Assembly (NCBI RefSeq): GCF_051020765.1
Contig: NC_134930.1
Coordinates: forward strand, 868,001-932,000
Source of the DNA: Lasioglossum baleicum
Taxonomy: Eukaryota > Arthropoda > Insecta > Hymenoptera > Halictidae
Direction of reading: 5' to 3'
Length of the DNA stretch: 64,000 bases
Shown here one piece after another: positions 12,384 to 24,370 of this stretch. Made by a program: the position numbers and the translations under genes. Numbering within the stretch: position 1 is the stretch's first letter; the number at the start of each line of letters is the position of its first letter. Under the pieces are notes generated by a model. The model did not search any database. It was not told the DNA's origin and worked only from the letters and a program-made list of their open reading frames with translations.

Positions 12384-12770
12384 GAAGGAGGAGGGGGGTG
12401 TAACAGACCTGTACGGTGCAGGCCTGTTACTATGAGACACGCGCCGAACACAGCCGACCGACGCCGAGGATTACCGAACGCGCCGTCCGTACAACGCGTC
12501 ACGACGTACAATCGCGCGCCCCGAGATACATTCGGCGGGAAACGGACGTCGTGGTTCCGCCATCTTAAAGGATGCGCCAGGCACCTTGAGGGTGCCACGC
12601 GAGACGCGGCACGATTCTCGGACTCGAAGAAGCCGAGCCCGAAGGTCGAACCCTCGAAATACGCGGACGGAAATCACGCCACGAAACGGGCCACAGGATT
12701 CGGACACGGGAACGTTCGGATAGTCCTCACGGCAGGACGGATCTCACAGGAATCTAGAAATAACTCACGA
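12384..12770 (+). repeat. Polypurine tract and beginning of the 3' LTR of Gypsy copy 2
   Basis: A purine tract (12384-12398) is followed by TGTAACAGACCTGTACGG, the canonical arrangement for second-strand priming next to a 3' LTR. The first 130 bp or so resemble the LTR at 14615 (shared CAGGCCTGTTACT, CGCGCCGAACA and CGGGAAACGGACGTCG-like blocks). The 3' boundary of this LTR could not be fixed. Confidence 0.6.
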
Positions 12771-13467
12771 CAGTGTGGGCTCGAGATGTTTTAATCGGTC
12801 GTGAATAATTACAAAATTACGGCCACGTGGCCGCGACCCGAAAGCCCGCGCTCTGCGTACAAGATTGCGAAGGATGGAAATTCGCTGCGCGGTTGTCGTA
12901 CCGAGTGGTATCGCGCGTTGGAATCGTCGTACAAAGTCACGACCTTTTTTGAAACCACGGACGACGGGATCGCACGTAGCGCAGGTGGACGGCGCGGTAT
13001 GGAACCGTCGCGGCGGCCGTCGCTCGCGGTTCGATTTTACACGCGCGGTAACGGTGCCGCGTGTGCCGCCCTCGGAACAGATATGAGACGTTGGCATGAG
13101 GCGTTCGGCGCCTCGGCACACGCGAATATTCGAGGACGGAACGAGAAGTGTTCGTCCTCGCGCGACTAAGGGCGAGCCACCTCGCAAAGAAATACCAAAT
13201 CGATCACTGCCTGACTTACCGTTTCGCCTTTCTCGCTTGTTCGATGTTATTGCTTCCGGAAAGAGGCCCTAGCCGGTTGATGGACGGGTAGGCGCCGTCG
13301 GATTTTCTGCTAATCCCGGCGGAAACTAACTCTCACGAGCACTCTTTCGAATACTGCCGGAATCGCGGAGATCTACTTTTAATACGCGTTATTTCGACTA
13401 AAGTGTGAAATGTTCGAACGCAACCGGAGCCAGCGCGATAGTGTCACGTTGATTTTCGATACAGTGA
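12771..13467. other. Stretch without a recognised gene
   Basis: GC-rich sequence, possibly the rest of the LTR or flanking DNA. Short open frames on both strands overlap each other and match no family I know. Nothing further can be supported. Confidence 0.4.
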
Positions 13468-13818
13468 TAGTGATGGTAGGTAAGGCGCTTTTTTCGCGCA
13501 TGCGCGACTATTCTAACCTCAGACGGCCTCAGTCATGTACGAAGATCGGGTACCTTGGCCACCTCGCTAATTTCGCATAATTTCATAATGTTATAGCTGG
13601 CGTCAAGACGAATCCAACGACCTACTTTTTTATGACCCTGATCCCATAAATAATGCTGCAATGTTTTATTCCCGTTTTTCGGCCCACTGTGTGATAGCGG
13701 CGCGGCTCGGCGTAGGGCGCCGCCGAGGCTGGCACAGTTCCCCACAAACTTTGGACGTAGATACAGTCCTGACGAAACTCGCGCATGCGCGAAAAAAGCG
13801 CCTTACCTACCATCACTA
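13468..13818. mobile_element. Palindromic MITE with TA target duplication
   Basis: The ends are inverted copies of GTGATGGTAGGTAAGGCGC, followed by TTTTTTCGCGCATGCGCGA. TA flanks both ends (13468-13469 and 13817-13818). No coding capacity. A partial copy lies at 21846-22050, sharing GTTTGTGGGGAACTGTG and TGGATTCGTCTTGAC. TA duplication and the lack of a transposase suggest a Tc1/mariner-mobilised MITE. Confidence 0.6.
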
Positions 13819-14392
13819 AATTCGATCGCGCGGCGGCTCGATCGCGAATGTGGCAACTCGCGTCTAGATCGCGCTCTGATTGGTCCGTGTTTTTCGTTAA
13901 TAACTCCTAAACAAAGCCGCGGATAACATTTTTGCAAAGGAAAATGTCGCTTGAAATGGTCTCAGGAACCACCCCCTTTCGGGATTTTCAAGAATTTTTG
14001 TACCAGCTAACTTGACCACCTTGAATATCTTTGTTGTTTTTAAAGATACGTCAAATGTCTGAAGGACAAAGTTGAATGGTAAAATGGGGCTCATAAGATA
14101 CCAACAAAATTTTTTTTCATGTAATTTTTTCATGAGATTTCAAGGTCACCTTCACTTTTTTAAATGGAATGAGGTATTTTTTAATACATCAATCGGTGCA
14201 GCTAGACATTCGTTATAAAAAAGTACTAACCTATGTATGTCGAAAAGTTAGTAGTTCAGGAGATATTTCAATTTAAAAAACTCTAAAATACCATTACTGT
14301 CGTACTAATTGTAAGACGTTAGTGTTTACTTATTTATGTAACGTCTTAGATTATAACAGAGAGATGTAGTAAATTTCAGACGGTATTGCGAC
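13819..14392. repeat. Relic of the 'gattggtccgtgttttt' repeat family
   Basis: The segment 13870-13970 shares the GATTGGTCCGTGTTTTTCGT block and the AACTCCTAAACAAAGCC block with the elements at 20041-20260, 23690-23770, 30840-30900 and 32700-32770. The part from 14180 resembles 33190-33280 (ATCGGTGCAG, AAAAGTACTAAC). No gene is present. Confidence 0.5.
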
Positions 14393-14500
14393 GCGTCATA
14401 TCGAAAACAAACAACGTGGTAAAATGTCAAAGATAAAGGTTCGACGGAGAATTTCGGTGAAACTGTTCTTTCGCTTGGTAAACAAACATTATAGTATAAT
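14393..14500 (+). repeat. Left member of a ~108-bp direct repeat pair abutting a 7.1-kb element
   Basis: It runs from GCGTCATATCG to TTATAGTATAAT and abuts the TIR element that starts at 14501. A copy about 88% identical by eye (21632-21735) begins at the first base after that element ends. Confidence 0.7.
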
Positions 14501-15168
14501 CAGTGTTGGGCAATAAATATAAAATTTAAATAAATAATTATTTAAATAATGATTTAAATAACAAGTTATTTTTTATTTGGATATTCAAATAAAACGCGAA
14601 AATAATTATCTATTTGTAACAGACCTGTATCGTGCAGGCCTGTTACTGCTAGACGCGCGCCGAACATCGCCGACCGACACCGAGGATCACCGAACGCGTC
14701 GTCCGCGATCCGCGAGCGAACTCGCCGGTCTCCGCTTTCCCCTCCTCTATCAGCTTCACTGAACAATGCCGCGCTTAGAAACGCACTTGGCGGGAACCGG
14801 ACGTCGAGGTTCTGACATCTTTACGGATACGGAAACTCGACGTCACACATCCGTTTCCCCGCACTATTCCCCCACCACCAACCTAGGCCTATAAAAGGCG
14901 ATGCAAACGAGGCATGGGCAGAGTGGCCAGACGAGTCCGACCTTGGGACTCGCGAGGGGAATACAGTACCCCTTCTCTGATGACCAGCAATATGCGCAAG
15001 CGCGACGGGGATCGAGTAAGGCGCATGGGAGACACGTTGCGCTTGCGCGATGGGGACGCAACAATGACAGATGACATATTACAAGTTTTAGGTTATTGCC
15101 GCATATCGAACCTATTACCTAATGAAATGCATCATATGAATCGTTCTAGATATTATCAACATTCTTTA

Positions 15169-15617
15169 TCTATATATGTATATAAAAGCGAAGTCCTGAC
15201 TCACCTATCAACGCCCAGGCTAAACCCTTGGACTTAGAAAGCTGAAATTTTGCACAGAGGTTTCCCTTATGATCTATACAAGGGATAAGAAAGGATATTT
15301 GGAAATTCAATCCCCAAGGGGGTGAAAAGGGGTTGCAACGTTTGTATGAGGAATATTTTGTTCGTGGTCGGATTTACTTCATACTTGGTCTTAATGCTCT
15401 TTGATATAATTAATCAAACACCTATTTCGGCATTTTAAAAAATTGATCCCCTAAGGGGGTGAAAAGGGGTTTTGAAATCTAAGATTGCGGCATGACATAA
15501 AATTAAAACTCTATAGTGGTGAATGGGGGGTTAAAAGGTTTTATATGGAGAAACAATATCAATTTCCGAGGGCATTAAACGGTTTTCTGTACGAGCGAAG
15601 CCGCGGGCAAAAGCTAG
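15169..15617 (+). mobile_element. Non-autonomous Helitron (449 bp) with a sequence-verified empty site
   Basis: It starts with TCTATATATG, ends with GCCGCGGGCAAAAGCTAG, and sits between A (15168) and T (15618). This is the Helitron signature: 5' TC, 3' CTAG, insertion between A and T, no target duplication. The opposite arm of the surrounding inverted repeat keeps the uninterrupted sequence at 17080/17081, so the boundaries can be read to the base. Non-coding. Confidence 0.88.
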
Positions 15618-16165
15618 TTATAAATAAAATGAATTGTAACATGTGGGAGTTTCAGTTGTGAAATGAAGTATACTTATTATGTATAATATGTATGTTGAAA
15701 AAAATGTTGAAATCTGTACTACTGAGTTACATTCCAGTAAAATCATAAATGTCCTAAAAATAAATCATAATCTATTTTAACACTTTTAAGGAATGGACAT
15801 AGCAAGTTTTGAAACTACCTTTTTCAATGCATATCTTAAAAAGTTGTAGTGAGATTTATTAATGAACTCTACGAACTGAACACTCAGAGCATCACATAAC
15901 ATAATCAAATACAATACAATACAATAAAATATAATAAACAAATACACACACACACCAAAATAAGCAAACAAATACTCAATATATATCACTGTCATTGCCG
16001 CTATTCTCAGTTTCACCAGCGAGCAAGGTTCCAGGTGATTTTTTTGGTATTTCTTCTCTATTGTACATTTGGACATTAAATAATTCTAACACCTGATCTG
16101 TTATTTGGAAACTGGAAGCATCAATTTGTTTTGATTACAAATATAATTTAATACGTGTATGATCG

Positions 16166-16722
16166 CGAATCGTGTGTGTCCAGAAATAGCTTTATATTTC
16201 GCTAAACAGTCAGAAGTTAAAATAGACATTCTTTTAAATAAATTTCCAACCACAGTGATAGCTAAAAAAGCGTTACACCAGTGGTTCTTATTAGGCATAA
16301 AACCTACCGCACGAGAAAGAAATAAGTTGAAACGATTAGATGTGTTGAATTTTGGAGCACCGTTAGGAATTTAAAGGATGAATCTGATAATTTGTTGTAC
16401 GATGAAATTGCAAAATTTGCGTTAATATGCTTGTCATTGCCGCATTCAAATGCACATGTGGAAAGATATTTTTCCATGATAACAGACATAAAAGATAAAA
16501 AAAAGAAATATGTTAGATACACACACGATTCGCGATCATACACGTATTAAATTATATTTGCAATCAAAACAAATTGATGCTTCCAGTTTCCAAATAACAG
16601 ATCAGATGTTAGAATTATTTAATGTCCAAATGTACAATAGAGAAGAAATACCAAAAAAATCACCTGGAACCTTGCTCGCTGGTGAAACTGAGAATAGCGG
16701 CAATGACAGTGATATATATTGA
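16166..16722 (+). pseudogene. hAT transposase C-terminal fragment
   Basis: Translation shows the hAT dimerisation signature LSLPHSNAHVERYFSMI at about 16426-16476, preceded by DESDNLLYDEIAKF and followed after a frame change near 16505 by residues resembling the usual C-terminal tail (IKLYLQSKQ). At least two frame changes occur (near 16355 and 16505). It is a decayed fragment; the N-terminal zinc finger and catalytic core are missing. Confidence 0.6.
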
Positions 16723-17838
16723 GTATTTGTTTGCTTATTTTGGTGTGTGTGTGTATTTGTTTATTATATTTTATTGTATTGTATTGTATTTGATTATGTT
16801 ATGTGATGCTCTGAGTGTTCAGTTCGTAGAGTTCATTAATAAATCTCACTACAACTTTTTAAGATATGCATTGAAAAAGGTAGTTCCAAAACTTGCTATG
16901 TCCATTCCTTAAAAGTGTTAAAATAGATTATGATTTATTTTTAGGACATTTATGATTTTACTGGAATGTAACTCAGTAGTACAGATTTCAACATTTTTTT
17001 CAACATACATATTATACATAATAAGCATACTTCATTTCACAACTGAAACTCCCACATGTTACAATTCATTTTATTTATAATAAAGAATGTTGATAATATC
17101 TAGAACGATTCATGTGATTCATTTCATTAGGTAATACGTTCGATATGCGGCAATAACCTAAAACTTGTAATATGTCATCTGTCATTGTTGCGTCCCCATC
17201 GCGCAAGCGCAACGTGTCTCCCATGCGCCTTACTCGATCCCCGTCGCGCTTGCGCATATTGCTGGTCATCAGAGAAGGGGTACTGTATTCCCCTCGCGAG
17301 TCCCAAGGTCGGACTCGTCTGGCCACTCTGGGCATGAGCCTCTTTTCCAGCCTGGGCAGCTTTCCTATCTAGCCTGGTTCCCACCGGTGTGACAGCATAC
17401 ACGCCAAACAGAGAGGGCAGCATCCCTCTCTGCCGTTCAGGCAGCATCCTGAACAAACCATCTTGGGCAGCATCCTGAGAACTCCGACAGCTATCGGAGA
17501 CGTTTAAATGAAGGGACAGCTACCCCTTCATTTATCGTAGAACTGCCATGAGGAGTTTCCTGACTCGTGGCAGGATTCCCGTCCGTTCCCGCCTGAACCC
17601 AGTCTCCGGCAGGCACCAGGTCCACGAACACGCGTCGCGTCGCGATGAACGATCACGCGTCGCGGTCAAAGATCGTCACTAGAATCACGTACCAGTAACA
17701 CTCGGTTGCGCGAAAGTCCCGAGGCCCGAAAATACATATACACGTCGTCGTTATTTCACGTCCCGCGCACCTCGTCCATTTTCAGCTTCAGTCGATTCTC
17801 TCGCCGGTAGACGAACCCGGCTCGACGAATCCAATTCT

Positions 17839-18005
17839 ATTTGTGCGCAATCGAGATGTGTCCGATTCTTCTTGTGCGCAATCGAGATGTGTCCGAATCT
17901 TCTTGTGCGCAATCGAGATGTGTCCGAATGTACTTGTGCCCAATCATGCTGTGTCCAAAAGATATGTGCGCAATGTGCATGTGGGCAATCGTATTGTGCG
18001 CAACT
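17839..18005 (+). repeat. 31-bp tandem repeats
   Basis: About five units of TTGTGCGCAATCGAGATGTG followed by TCCGAATCTTC, perfect at first and degenerating after 17935. They lie in the downstream part of the LTR-like sequence (17336-18264). No spacers alternate with the units, so this is not a CRISPR. No gene is seen in 17336-18264. Confidence 0.7.
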
Positions 18006-18952
18006 GAGCGCCTCCCTCCGGACGAGCCTGGACGAGCCCGACCACTGGCGGTATACATACTTGAAAAGGTTGCTGTGGAGATCGGAGTTGGTAGAAGAGG
18101 AGGCCGAAGAGAGAGGGAAGGACCCTATCGGCGAAAAGGGGGTAGGCGACCGCGGGTGGGACGCCACACCCCACGAGTAGTAGTTAATCGACCACCGAGG
18201 AAAGTAGTCGTTGACTGTAACAATAAGTGTTTACCAGTGCCAAAATAAAGTATTACAATCAAGCTAGTGATGGGCATTATCGACTTAATTCAACTATCGA
18301 CTAATTACTATTTAGTTACTACATACTATCGAATATTTAGTCGATAGTTTTTAGTCGACTGAAATTTCGTTTTAGTGGTTATACGTCTAGATTGCGGGCT
18401 ATAGTCTATGCCTACGTATAGATCTCATTTCTCACTCACTCTTACAGCATTGTACTGCAGTGCTCACTTAGTATTATAGGCACAGTAAGAGTAAATTGGG
18501 GTAAATATACCAGACAATAATTAAATAATTAATAATAATAAAAATAATTTTTTTATAATTTTTAATAATTCGATATCGCTAATGAGTGAATGTATTTGAT
18601 AGTAAATCTTATAAAATTTATTCAAAACATCCGCCGTTAAAATTCAACCAATAGCTCGATAGTTTAAGCGACTGATTCAGTAACTGAATTTAGTCGATAG
18701 TTTTCAGTCGTTTACAGGTTATTCTCGTATTTACTCTTATTCTCGATGTTCGCTAGTTAAATGAATAGTAGGACAGTATGGGACAATACAGAGATATTAA
18801 ATTTCGTGATTGAATGATTTTGTCTTTATTAACTTCCCGATTTTATAGGGAAGTTATTGTAATGACCCCGAAAATCGAAAATCGATTTTTTAGCAGATCT
18901 TCACGTTTCATGGTCATTGCAGTCATTTTAGACTATTTTCAGCAAAATGTTC

Positions 18953-19052
<100 letters not shown>

Positions 19053-19488
19053 ATGGCCATTTCTATGTAATCAAATTTTTCGTTAACGTTTTCAGAAAAG
19101 GTAACAACGCGATCAGGATGATGAATTCTGCAATCGATGTGCCCCGCTGTAACTTAGAGCTGATTAGATTTTGGTCCATTTTGGTCAAGTAGTTTTTTAG
19201 TTTTTTTAGTTTTTTCGAAAGAAGTTCATTCAACAATGCAATTTATACGAGAGAACGGAAAGATTCCACCGAAGAAACAAACGTAATTACACAAAAAAAT
19301 TTTTTTCGATTTTTTTAAAATTTAAAAAAAAAATTTTTTTTTGTACCTTACGATGATGTTTCCGCTTACAATAATCGAAAATTATCCCAATGCAAGAGTG
19401 AGTTAATCATCTCTACTCCCGAGAATACATTTTCAAAGAATATCAATGAAAGTACAAAAAAAAATTTTATTACAATCTTTAAAAAAAC

Positions 19489-20444
19489 AATCAGTTCAAA
19501 ACGAATTATTAACTGAGATTAAATTGAAAATTAATATAAACTATATGATAATTATTAATAACATTGATGTTGAAAACGGATTGGTTAATGGAGCACACAC
19601 ACATGCGAAATATTAAAATTTATTACTTTTCAAGAAAATACTAAAATTCCGTCTATATTGTGGTTAGATTTTCAATTGGCCAGAGTAGGAGTGAAAGTAA
19701 GAACTCGTTATCGTGATTATATGAAAAATGCAAATATTGATCAAAATTTTACACCAATAATAAAAATATCGAATCAAGTAAATATGTCGAGTGAGGAAAA
19801 ATATCAAATCACACGTAGTCAATTTCCAGTGGTTCCTGCTGAAGCGATTACGATACATAAAAGTCATGGACAAACATACGAGAAAGTATGTGTGGATTTT
19901 AAAAAATCAGAAAGGCGAACTTTACAAATGTTGTATGTAGCACTGAGCAGAGTTTCAAAATTGAGCGCGGTTTATATACAGGGTGTCCCAGAACAAGTGT
20001 CGTTCCTTGAAATGGGAGGTTCCTGAGACCATTCTAAGAGACATTTTCCTTTGCACCAATGTCAACTGCGGCTTTGTTTAGGAATTATTAACGAAAAACA
20101 CGGACCAATCAGAGCGCGCCCTGGCCCGGCGCGCCAAGCCGCGCCGGCAAGCGAGTGTCGCGGTACGCTGTGACATCGCATCGTGACGGCGCGGCGGCCC
20201 AGGGCGCGCTCTGATTGGTCCGTGTTTTTCGTTAATAACTCCTAAACAAAGCCGCAGTTGACATTGGTGCAAAGGAAAATGTCCCTTAGAATGATCTCAG
20301 GAACCTCCCATTTCAAGGAACGATACTTGTTCTGGGACACCCTGTATTTTGGGACAATTTAAATTAACAGTATCGAAGAAAACCAAGATCAATACTGCAA
20401 ACCCGGATAATGATGAGTTGTATCGTTTACGAAAAACTAATTAA
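19489..20444 (+). pseudogene. Helitron Pif1-like helicase, C-terminal fragment, split by a MITE
   Basis: The reading frame gives NNIDVENGLVNGA, a frame change in a CA-rich run near 19603, then WLDFQLARVGVKVR, QFPVVPAEAITIHKSHGQTYEKV and LYVALSRVSKLSAVYI, the final motifs of Pif1/RecD-type Helitron helicases. The MITE at 19979-20344 interrupts the VYI codons; its removal with one TA brings the frame straight into LGQFK and on to a stop at 20442-20444. The Rep and N-terminal helicase domains are missing, so it is a dead copy. Confidence 0.8.
19979..20344. mobile_element. 366-bp palindromic MITE (CAGGGTGTCCCAG ends, TA TSD)
   Basis: CAGGGTGTCCCAGAACAAGT and its inverse form the ends, flanked by TA at 19977-19978 and 20345-20346. 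The arms repeat AATGGGAGGTTCCTGAGA and GATTGGTCCGTGTTTTTCG in inverse. The same family supplies the larger palindrome at 30767-32840. Insertion into the helicase codons gives a clean empty site. Confidence 0.85.
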
Positions 20445-20833
20445 GACAATTTATTTTGCAACATTAGTATGCTATAACAAGGAACCAAGCGAGCAACGAG
20501 CATACGATGTTGGTTTAATGCGACGCCATATAGCAAACATTTTGATAAGTAGAAAACTATTGAATTTCCCTGAAAACGAATAATCTTCTTAAAACGTACA
20601 CTTAATAATGATAATAATATACTGCAACTAACGAATCGGGAAGTTCTTTGTGTGGCTTGTGGAGAGTCACACACCAAATAAAAAAAAAACATTAATAGCT
20701 ATAGGTACTACTAGCCATGCGTACCACTAACCCGTTCGCAAGAGCAGTCCTATCCGCGAGCTCGCAATGCGAGCGAGCAAAAACTACCCCACTCGCGAGC
20801 GAGCGAAGCGAGCGAGCAACAATAACCCTCTAG
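20445..20833 (+). mobile_element. Helitron 3' terminus
   Basis: Downstream of the helicase stop the sequence ends in CCCTCTAG followed by T, with a short hairpin (GCTCGCAATGCGAGC, about 20759-20773) and GAGCGAGC-rich DNA just before it. A 3' CTAG-T next to a GC hairpin fits a Helitron end in the same orientation as the helicase. The 5' TC end could not be placed. Sequence from 20834 to 21211 is the 3' part of the host hAT-like element. Confidence 0.5.
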
Positions 20834-21631
20834 TTTAATAATAAATTCATACACTACGTTATAAATATAAATGTACACAATTTATTTATATCACATATAT
20901 AGTTTATATTGCATAAATAGCAATAAGATTTTAACATCCAATATGAATTAAAGTATTGAAATATCTATTACATAGTTCATTACTTGCATATTTGCACGTC
21001 CTGTCATAATTATGTATTTCTAACCTTTTCGTTTCATCGTCTGACACTGACATTTGAAATTTCAAGATGGCGACGTGTAAACAGTCGACTGAAAATAGTA
21101 ACCCCACCACTACTAAATTCAGTCGATAGTTTAAAAAATCAGTCGACTGAAAATAGTAGTTGAATACTATCGATTTAGTCGATAGTTTTTAGTCGATGGT
21201 GCCCATCACTAAATCAAGCCTACCTGTTACCCGAGTATTATTCCGAAAGCCTATCCAGCGGTAAATCTCCGGGGTAGCACAGTTGCTATAGCAGAAAAAA
21301 AAACGCGCACGGATCAGCTCCGAATCGGCAGATTATTTACAACCACCGCGCTCCGACAACTTCAACTCCGACAGATGGACAACACGTGCAACAGACGTGT
21401 TCATTGTATACATATACAAAATACAAGAAATAAGAGAAGACCAAAAACTATTTAATTGCTTTCCACCTCAGTCCAAATAATAAATAATCTTTTATTTGCA
21501 AATAGGAAATAATAAATCCATCATTTTTGGAATTATTTAAATAATTTTTATTTAAATAAAAAGTTTAGTTATTATTTGCAATTAAAATCACACGTTTATT
21601 TATTATTTGAAATAAAATTTGCCCAACACTG

Positions 21632-21735
21632 GCGTCATATCGAAATGCCGTGGTACAATGTCAAAGATAAAGGTTCGACGGAAAATCTCGGTGTAACTGT
21701 CCTTTTGATTGGTAAACAAACATTATAGTATAATA
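21632..21735 (+). repeat. Right member of the ~108-bp direct repeat pair
   Basis: It starts GCGTCATATCG and ends TTATAGTATAAT, and aligns with 14393-14500 with a 4-bp gap and scattered substitutions. The following bases (AATACGTAGTAACTTTG and on) recur at about 46708, so the pair belongs to a larger dispersed repeat. Confidence 0.7.
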
Positions 21736-22116
21736 ATACGTAGTAACTTTGTAAACACCGCACGGAGCTCAAACGCACACTGACGCCTGACGCACACTGA
21801 GCCAGTGCTTCGATTGTGCCCAAATTTTCTCGCGCGCGCGGGTACAGTGATGGTAGGTAAGGCGCTTTTTCCGCGCATGCGCGAGTTTCGTCAGGACCGT
21901 ATCTACGTCCGAAGTTTGTGGGGAACTGTGGCGGCCTCGGCGCGGTGGTCTAAAGTCTAAACGGGCCATTTAGCTGGACACAATTATTCTAGTATTATTT
22001 TAAGACTTAAAGCCGTAGTTAAGTAGGTCATTGGATTCGTCTTGACATCAGCTACAACAATTTGAAATAAAAAATACTTAGTAGCATTTAAAAAATTAAC
22101 ATGATCATATTTTTTA
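21736..22116. repeat. Repeat fragments, no gene
   Basis: It contains a segment shared with 46708-46770 (CACCGCACGGAGCTC) and a partial copy of the MITE at 13468. No coding sequence is recognised. Confidence 0.5.
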
Positions 22117-22510
22117 TTAAAAAAAAAATTTTTGCTGTACACGAGAACGACGGGACGGTCGGACGAAAAACAGGATACGAGAAGGACCGCTGGCAATCAC
22201 ATGTTTAGTTTCTCCTGTAGATTGGTACGCAGAGTCGATGGGTAACCGTTCGAAAACGTCGTCTGTCCTTCTTTTAGAAAGTTTCTTAAGGAAGGTATAG
22301 GACAATAGGGATGCTACGCTGACCTGACATTTTTACCCCTTGCTGGGTAAAAGGACGGATGACGTTTTCGAACAGTTACCCATCGACTCTGCGTACCAAC
22401 CTGCAGGAAAAACTAAACATGTGTTTGCCACAAAGCTTACAGCGGTCCTTCTCGCATTCTGTTTTTCGTATAACCGTCCAGTCGTTCTCGTGCTACAGCG
22501 TGCACATTTC
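22117..22510. repeat. Inverted repeat, arms ~170 bp
   Basis: Positions 22130-22290 and 22335-22505 are imperfect inverse copies (GTACGCAGAGTCGATGGGTAAC against GTTACCCATCGACTCTGCGTAC, and the GCTGTA...ACGAGAACGAC arm). Open frames on both strands reflect the symmetry, not genes. The sequence from 22511 to 22671 shows nothing recognisable. Confidence 0.65.
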
Positions 22511-22671
22511 GAATTTCGACACTCTAAATGCCCTTCCTAAATTCTTTAGAAAAATCTTGCGGAAAATCAGTGTCGTTCGAGCCGCGATAGAGAGAACATC
22601 TCTAAAGACTTGTCAATTCAAAGCTAACGGTTGCTATTAGCTGTGTTTTTGATAGTAATATTTAAACTAAT

Positions 22672-23819
22672 CACTAGACTACGGATCTTTATGCAACATT
22701 AATGTTGGCTGCCGCTATTACAAGGGACAGGAGCCAGACAGATATTTGATTCTCACTGTGATTATTTTAAGAAGTTGAAAATAATACTATGGTGTTTTGA
22801 AATTATTTTAATCTCTCTACTGTCTTAAAATGCACCTACTCATGTTTGCTGCAAATGCATGAAATCCGCAGTCTAGTGATTGCATTACCTGATTGTTGTG
22901 ATTTGTGCAGCAGTACAAGGGATATGGCAATTACTATTAGTGCATAACTATGTGTTGACAAATGTGAACAGTGATTGTGAGTGTGGAAAAATTTCAAGGC
23001 ATCTGTGTGAAATAAACATACGAATTATTTATCGATTCGAAAGTGAAAGTGAAATTCTGGATCGTCGACTTGACCGCGCATCCCTTAGGCCTTTTACCAC
23101 CGGCTGTGCAGTTCGTCGACCTGGCCGTACGTCCCTTAGCTTTCGGTACTGTCGTATACCTGAAGACATCTGTGCAGTTCGTCACCGAGTGACCCAGTGA
23201 CACACATTTCGAAGCAGCAAATGGATTTACGGCTGAATAAGTGAGGTTTTAATACAATCAGTTTCTGCTTTTTCCCTCGTTCGGGTAAAGTTGCCGTAAG
23301 TCGGGTAAAGAGATCTACCCATATGAATTGACAAGTAAAGTTCTTCCGACCGACAAAAACTGTAAAGGGTAATGTTGTTCAGAATCATGGTCTTGACAAC
23401 ATATCCAAGGCTCATCGAAATCGGAGAGGAGATAGTTCAGATAGTACATCGATCGATTTACAATTACAAGTTACTTATCGCGTAAACTAAAGCCGGCCGA
23501 CAAAAACTGTAAAGGGAAATGTTGTTCAGAATCATGGTCTTGACAACATATCCAAAGCTCATCCAAATCGGGGAAGATTCACATAATCTCGAGAAACTCT
23601 TGTTCGTTACGGCATCGCGGCGTTACACCGCGCTCGTCTCCCGGCGCGCCGGGCTGAACGTGCCATCGCGCGTCTAGGGCGCGCTCTGATTGGTCCGTGT
23701 TTTTCGTTAATAACTCCTAAACAAAGCCGCAGTTGACATTGGTGCAAAGGAAAATGTCTCTTAGAATGTTCTCAGGAACCTCCCATTTCAATTAAGTACA
23801 CCACATTTGGGACACCCTG
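22672..23819. mobile_element. Half copy of the 2-kb palindromic element
   Basis: It matches 31690-32840 in direct orientation, including CGCAGTCTAGTGATTGCATTACC, GAGTGACCCAGTGACACAC and the GGGACACCCTG terminus at 23819. Only one arm is present; the left arm found at 30767-31663 is missing. Non-coding. Confidence 0.75.
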
Positions 23820-24370
23820 TATATACTACAATAGCCGTGCGCTCAAGAAACGAGGGTACACGGCGTCCTTTACCAGCTCATTGTGACGTTAATTTTTGTG
23901 TCTCCATCTTTTTCAAGGGCTGATTTTAAAGGGGAAACTTCAAGGAATTTCACCATATTTTTTCAAAATTTAAATCATTCTGGCCCCTTATAAAAAAACG
24001 TAAAAAAGAATTTGTTTAAATTTTTCGACATTATAAAGTTGATTTTCGAGGTTGAAAAAATTATTTTGTAATACCCCAATTCTTTCCGAATAAACCAAAA
24101 GAAAATGTAGCTCAATCGGACAAACAGTTCCTGAGATAAAAATTCGTAAGTGAAGCCCATTTTCGCCAAAATGGGCAAAAATTGAAAACTGAAGGCCTGT
24201 CATTTCTAAAAAAATTCGAAACCGGCAAAATGATGACATAAACCCCCCTAATTTCACATGGACTACAACATATTTAATTTAGAACAAAATCGACGATGGT
24301 GCCTGCAAAAAGTGATCGAGTTGGCATGGAATGACCCCATTGCGATTTATACCAAAATGTTTCCTATCAT
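23820..24370. other. Stretch without a recognised gene
   Basis: AT-rich sequence with short frames that match nothing I know. TGACCCC at 24333-24339 can pair with GGGGTCA near 24419, next to the tRNA-like block. Confidence 0.4.

Larger units (their letters stand above)
19..12398. mobile_element. Head-to-head pair of Gypsy LTR retrotransposons (palindromic dimer)
   Basis: Positions 19-5642 (minus strand) and 6920-12398 (plus strand) are inverted copies of Gypsy protease, reverse transcriptase, RNase H, integrase and a long 3' tail. A single-copy segment (5643-6919) with one gag lies between them. Neither copy has a 5' LTR; both end outward in a polypurine tract and TGTAACAG. The reverse transcriptase segments are identical in translation, whereas the 3' tails are clearly diverged. 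Both arms share the same two in-frame stops. This looks like an aberrant dimer whose inner parts were homogenised, or a template-switch product. Confidence 0.85.
14924..17335. repeat. Large inverted repeat, two ~810-bp arms around a hAT fragment
   Basis: The arms are 14924-16179 (which contains a 449-bp Helitron absent from the other arm) and 16519-17335. Apart from the Helitron they are nearly identical, including a shared block at 15786-16076 / 16622-16912. The outer parts contain LTR-like sequence and the inner parts hAT transposase 3' sequence, so the duplication-inversion crossed both. Confidence 0.75.

Noticed and set aside
17839..18005. CRISPR-like array
   Set aside because: Units follow one another without unique spacers, and the context is a eukaryotic LTR.
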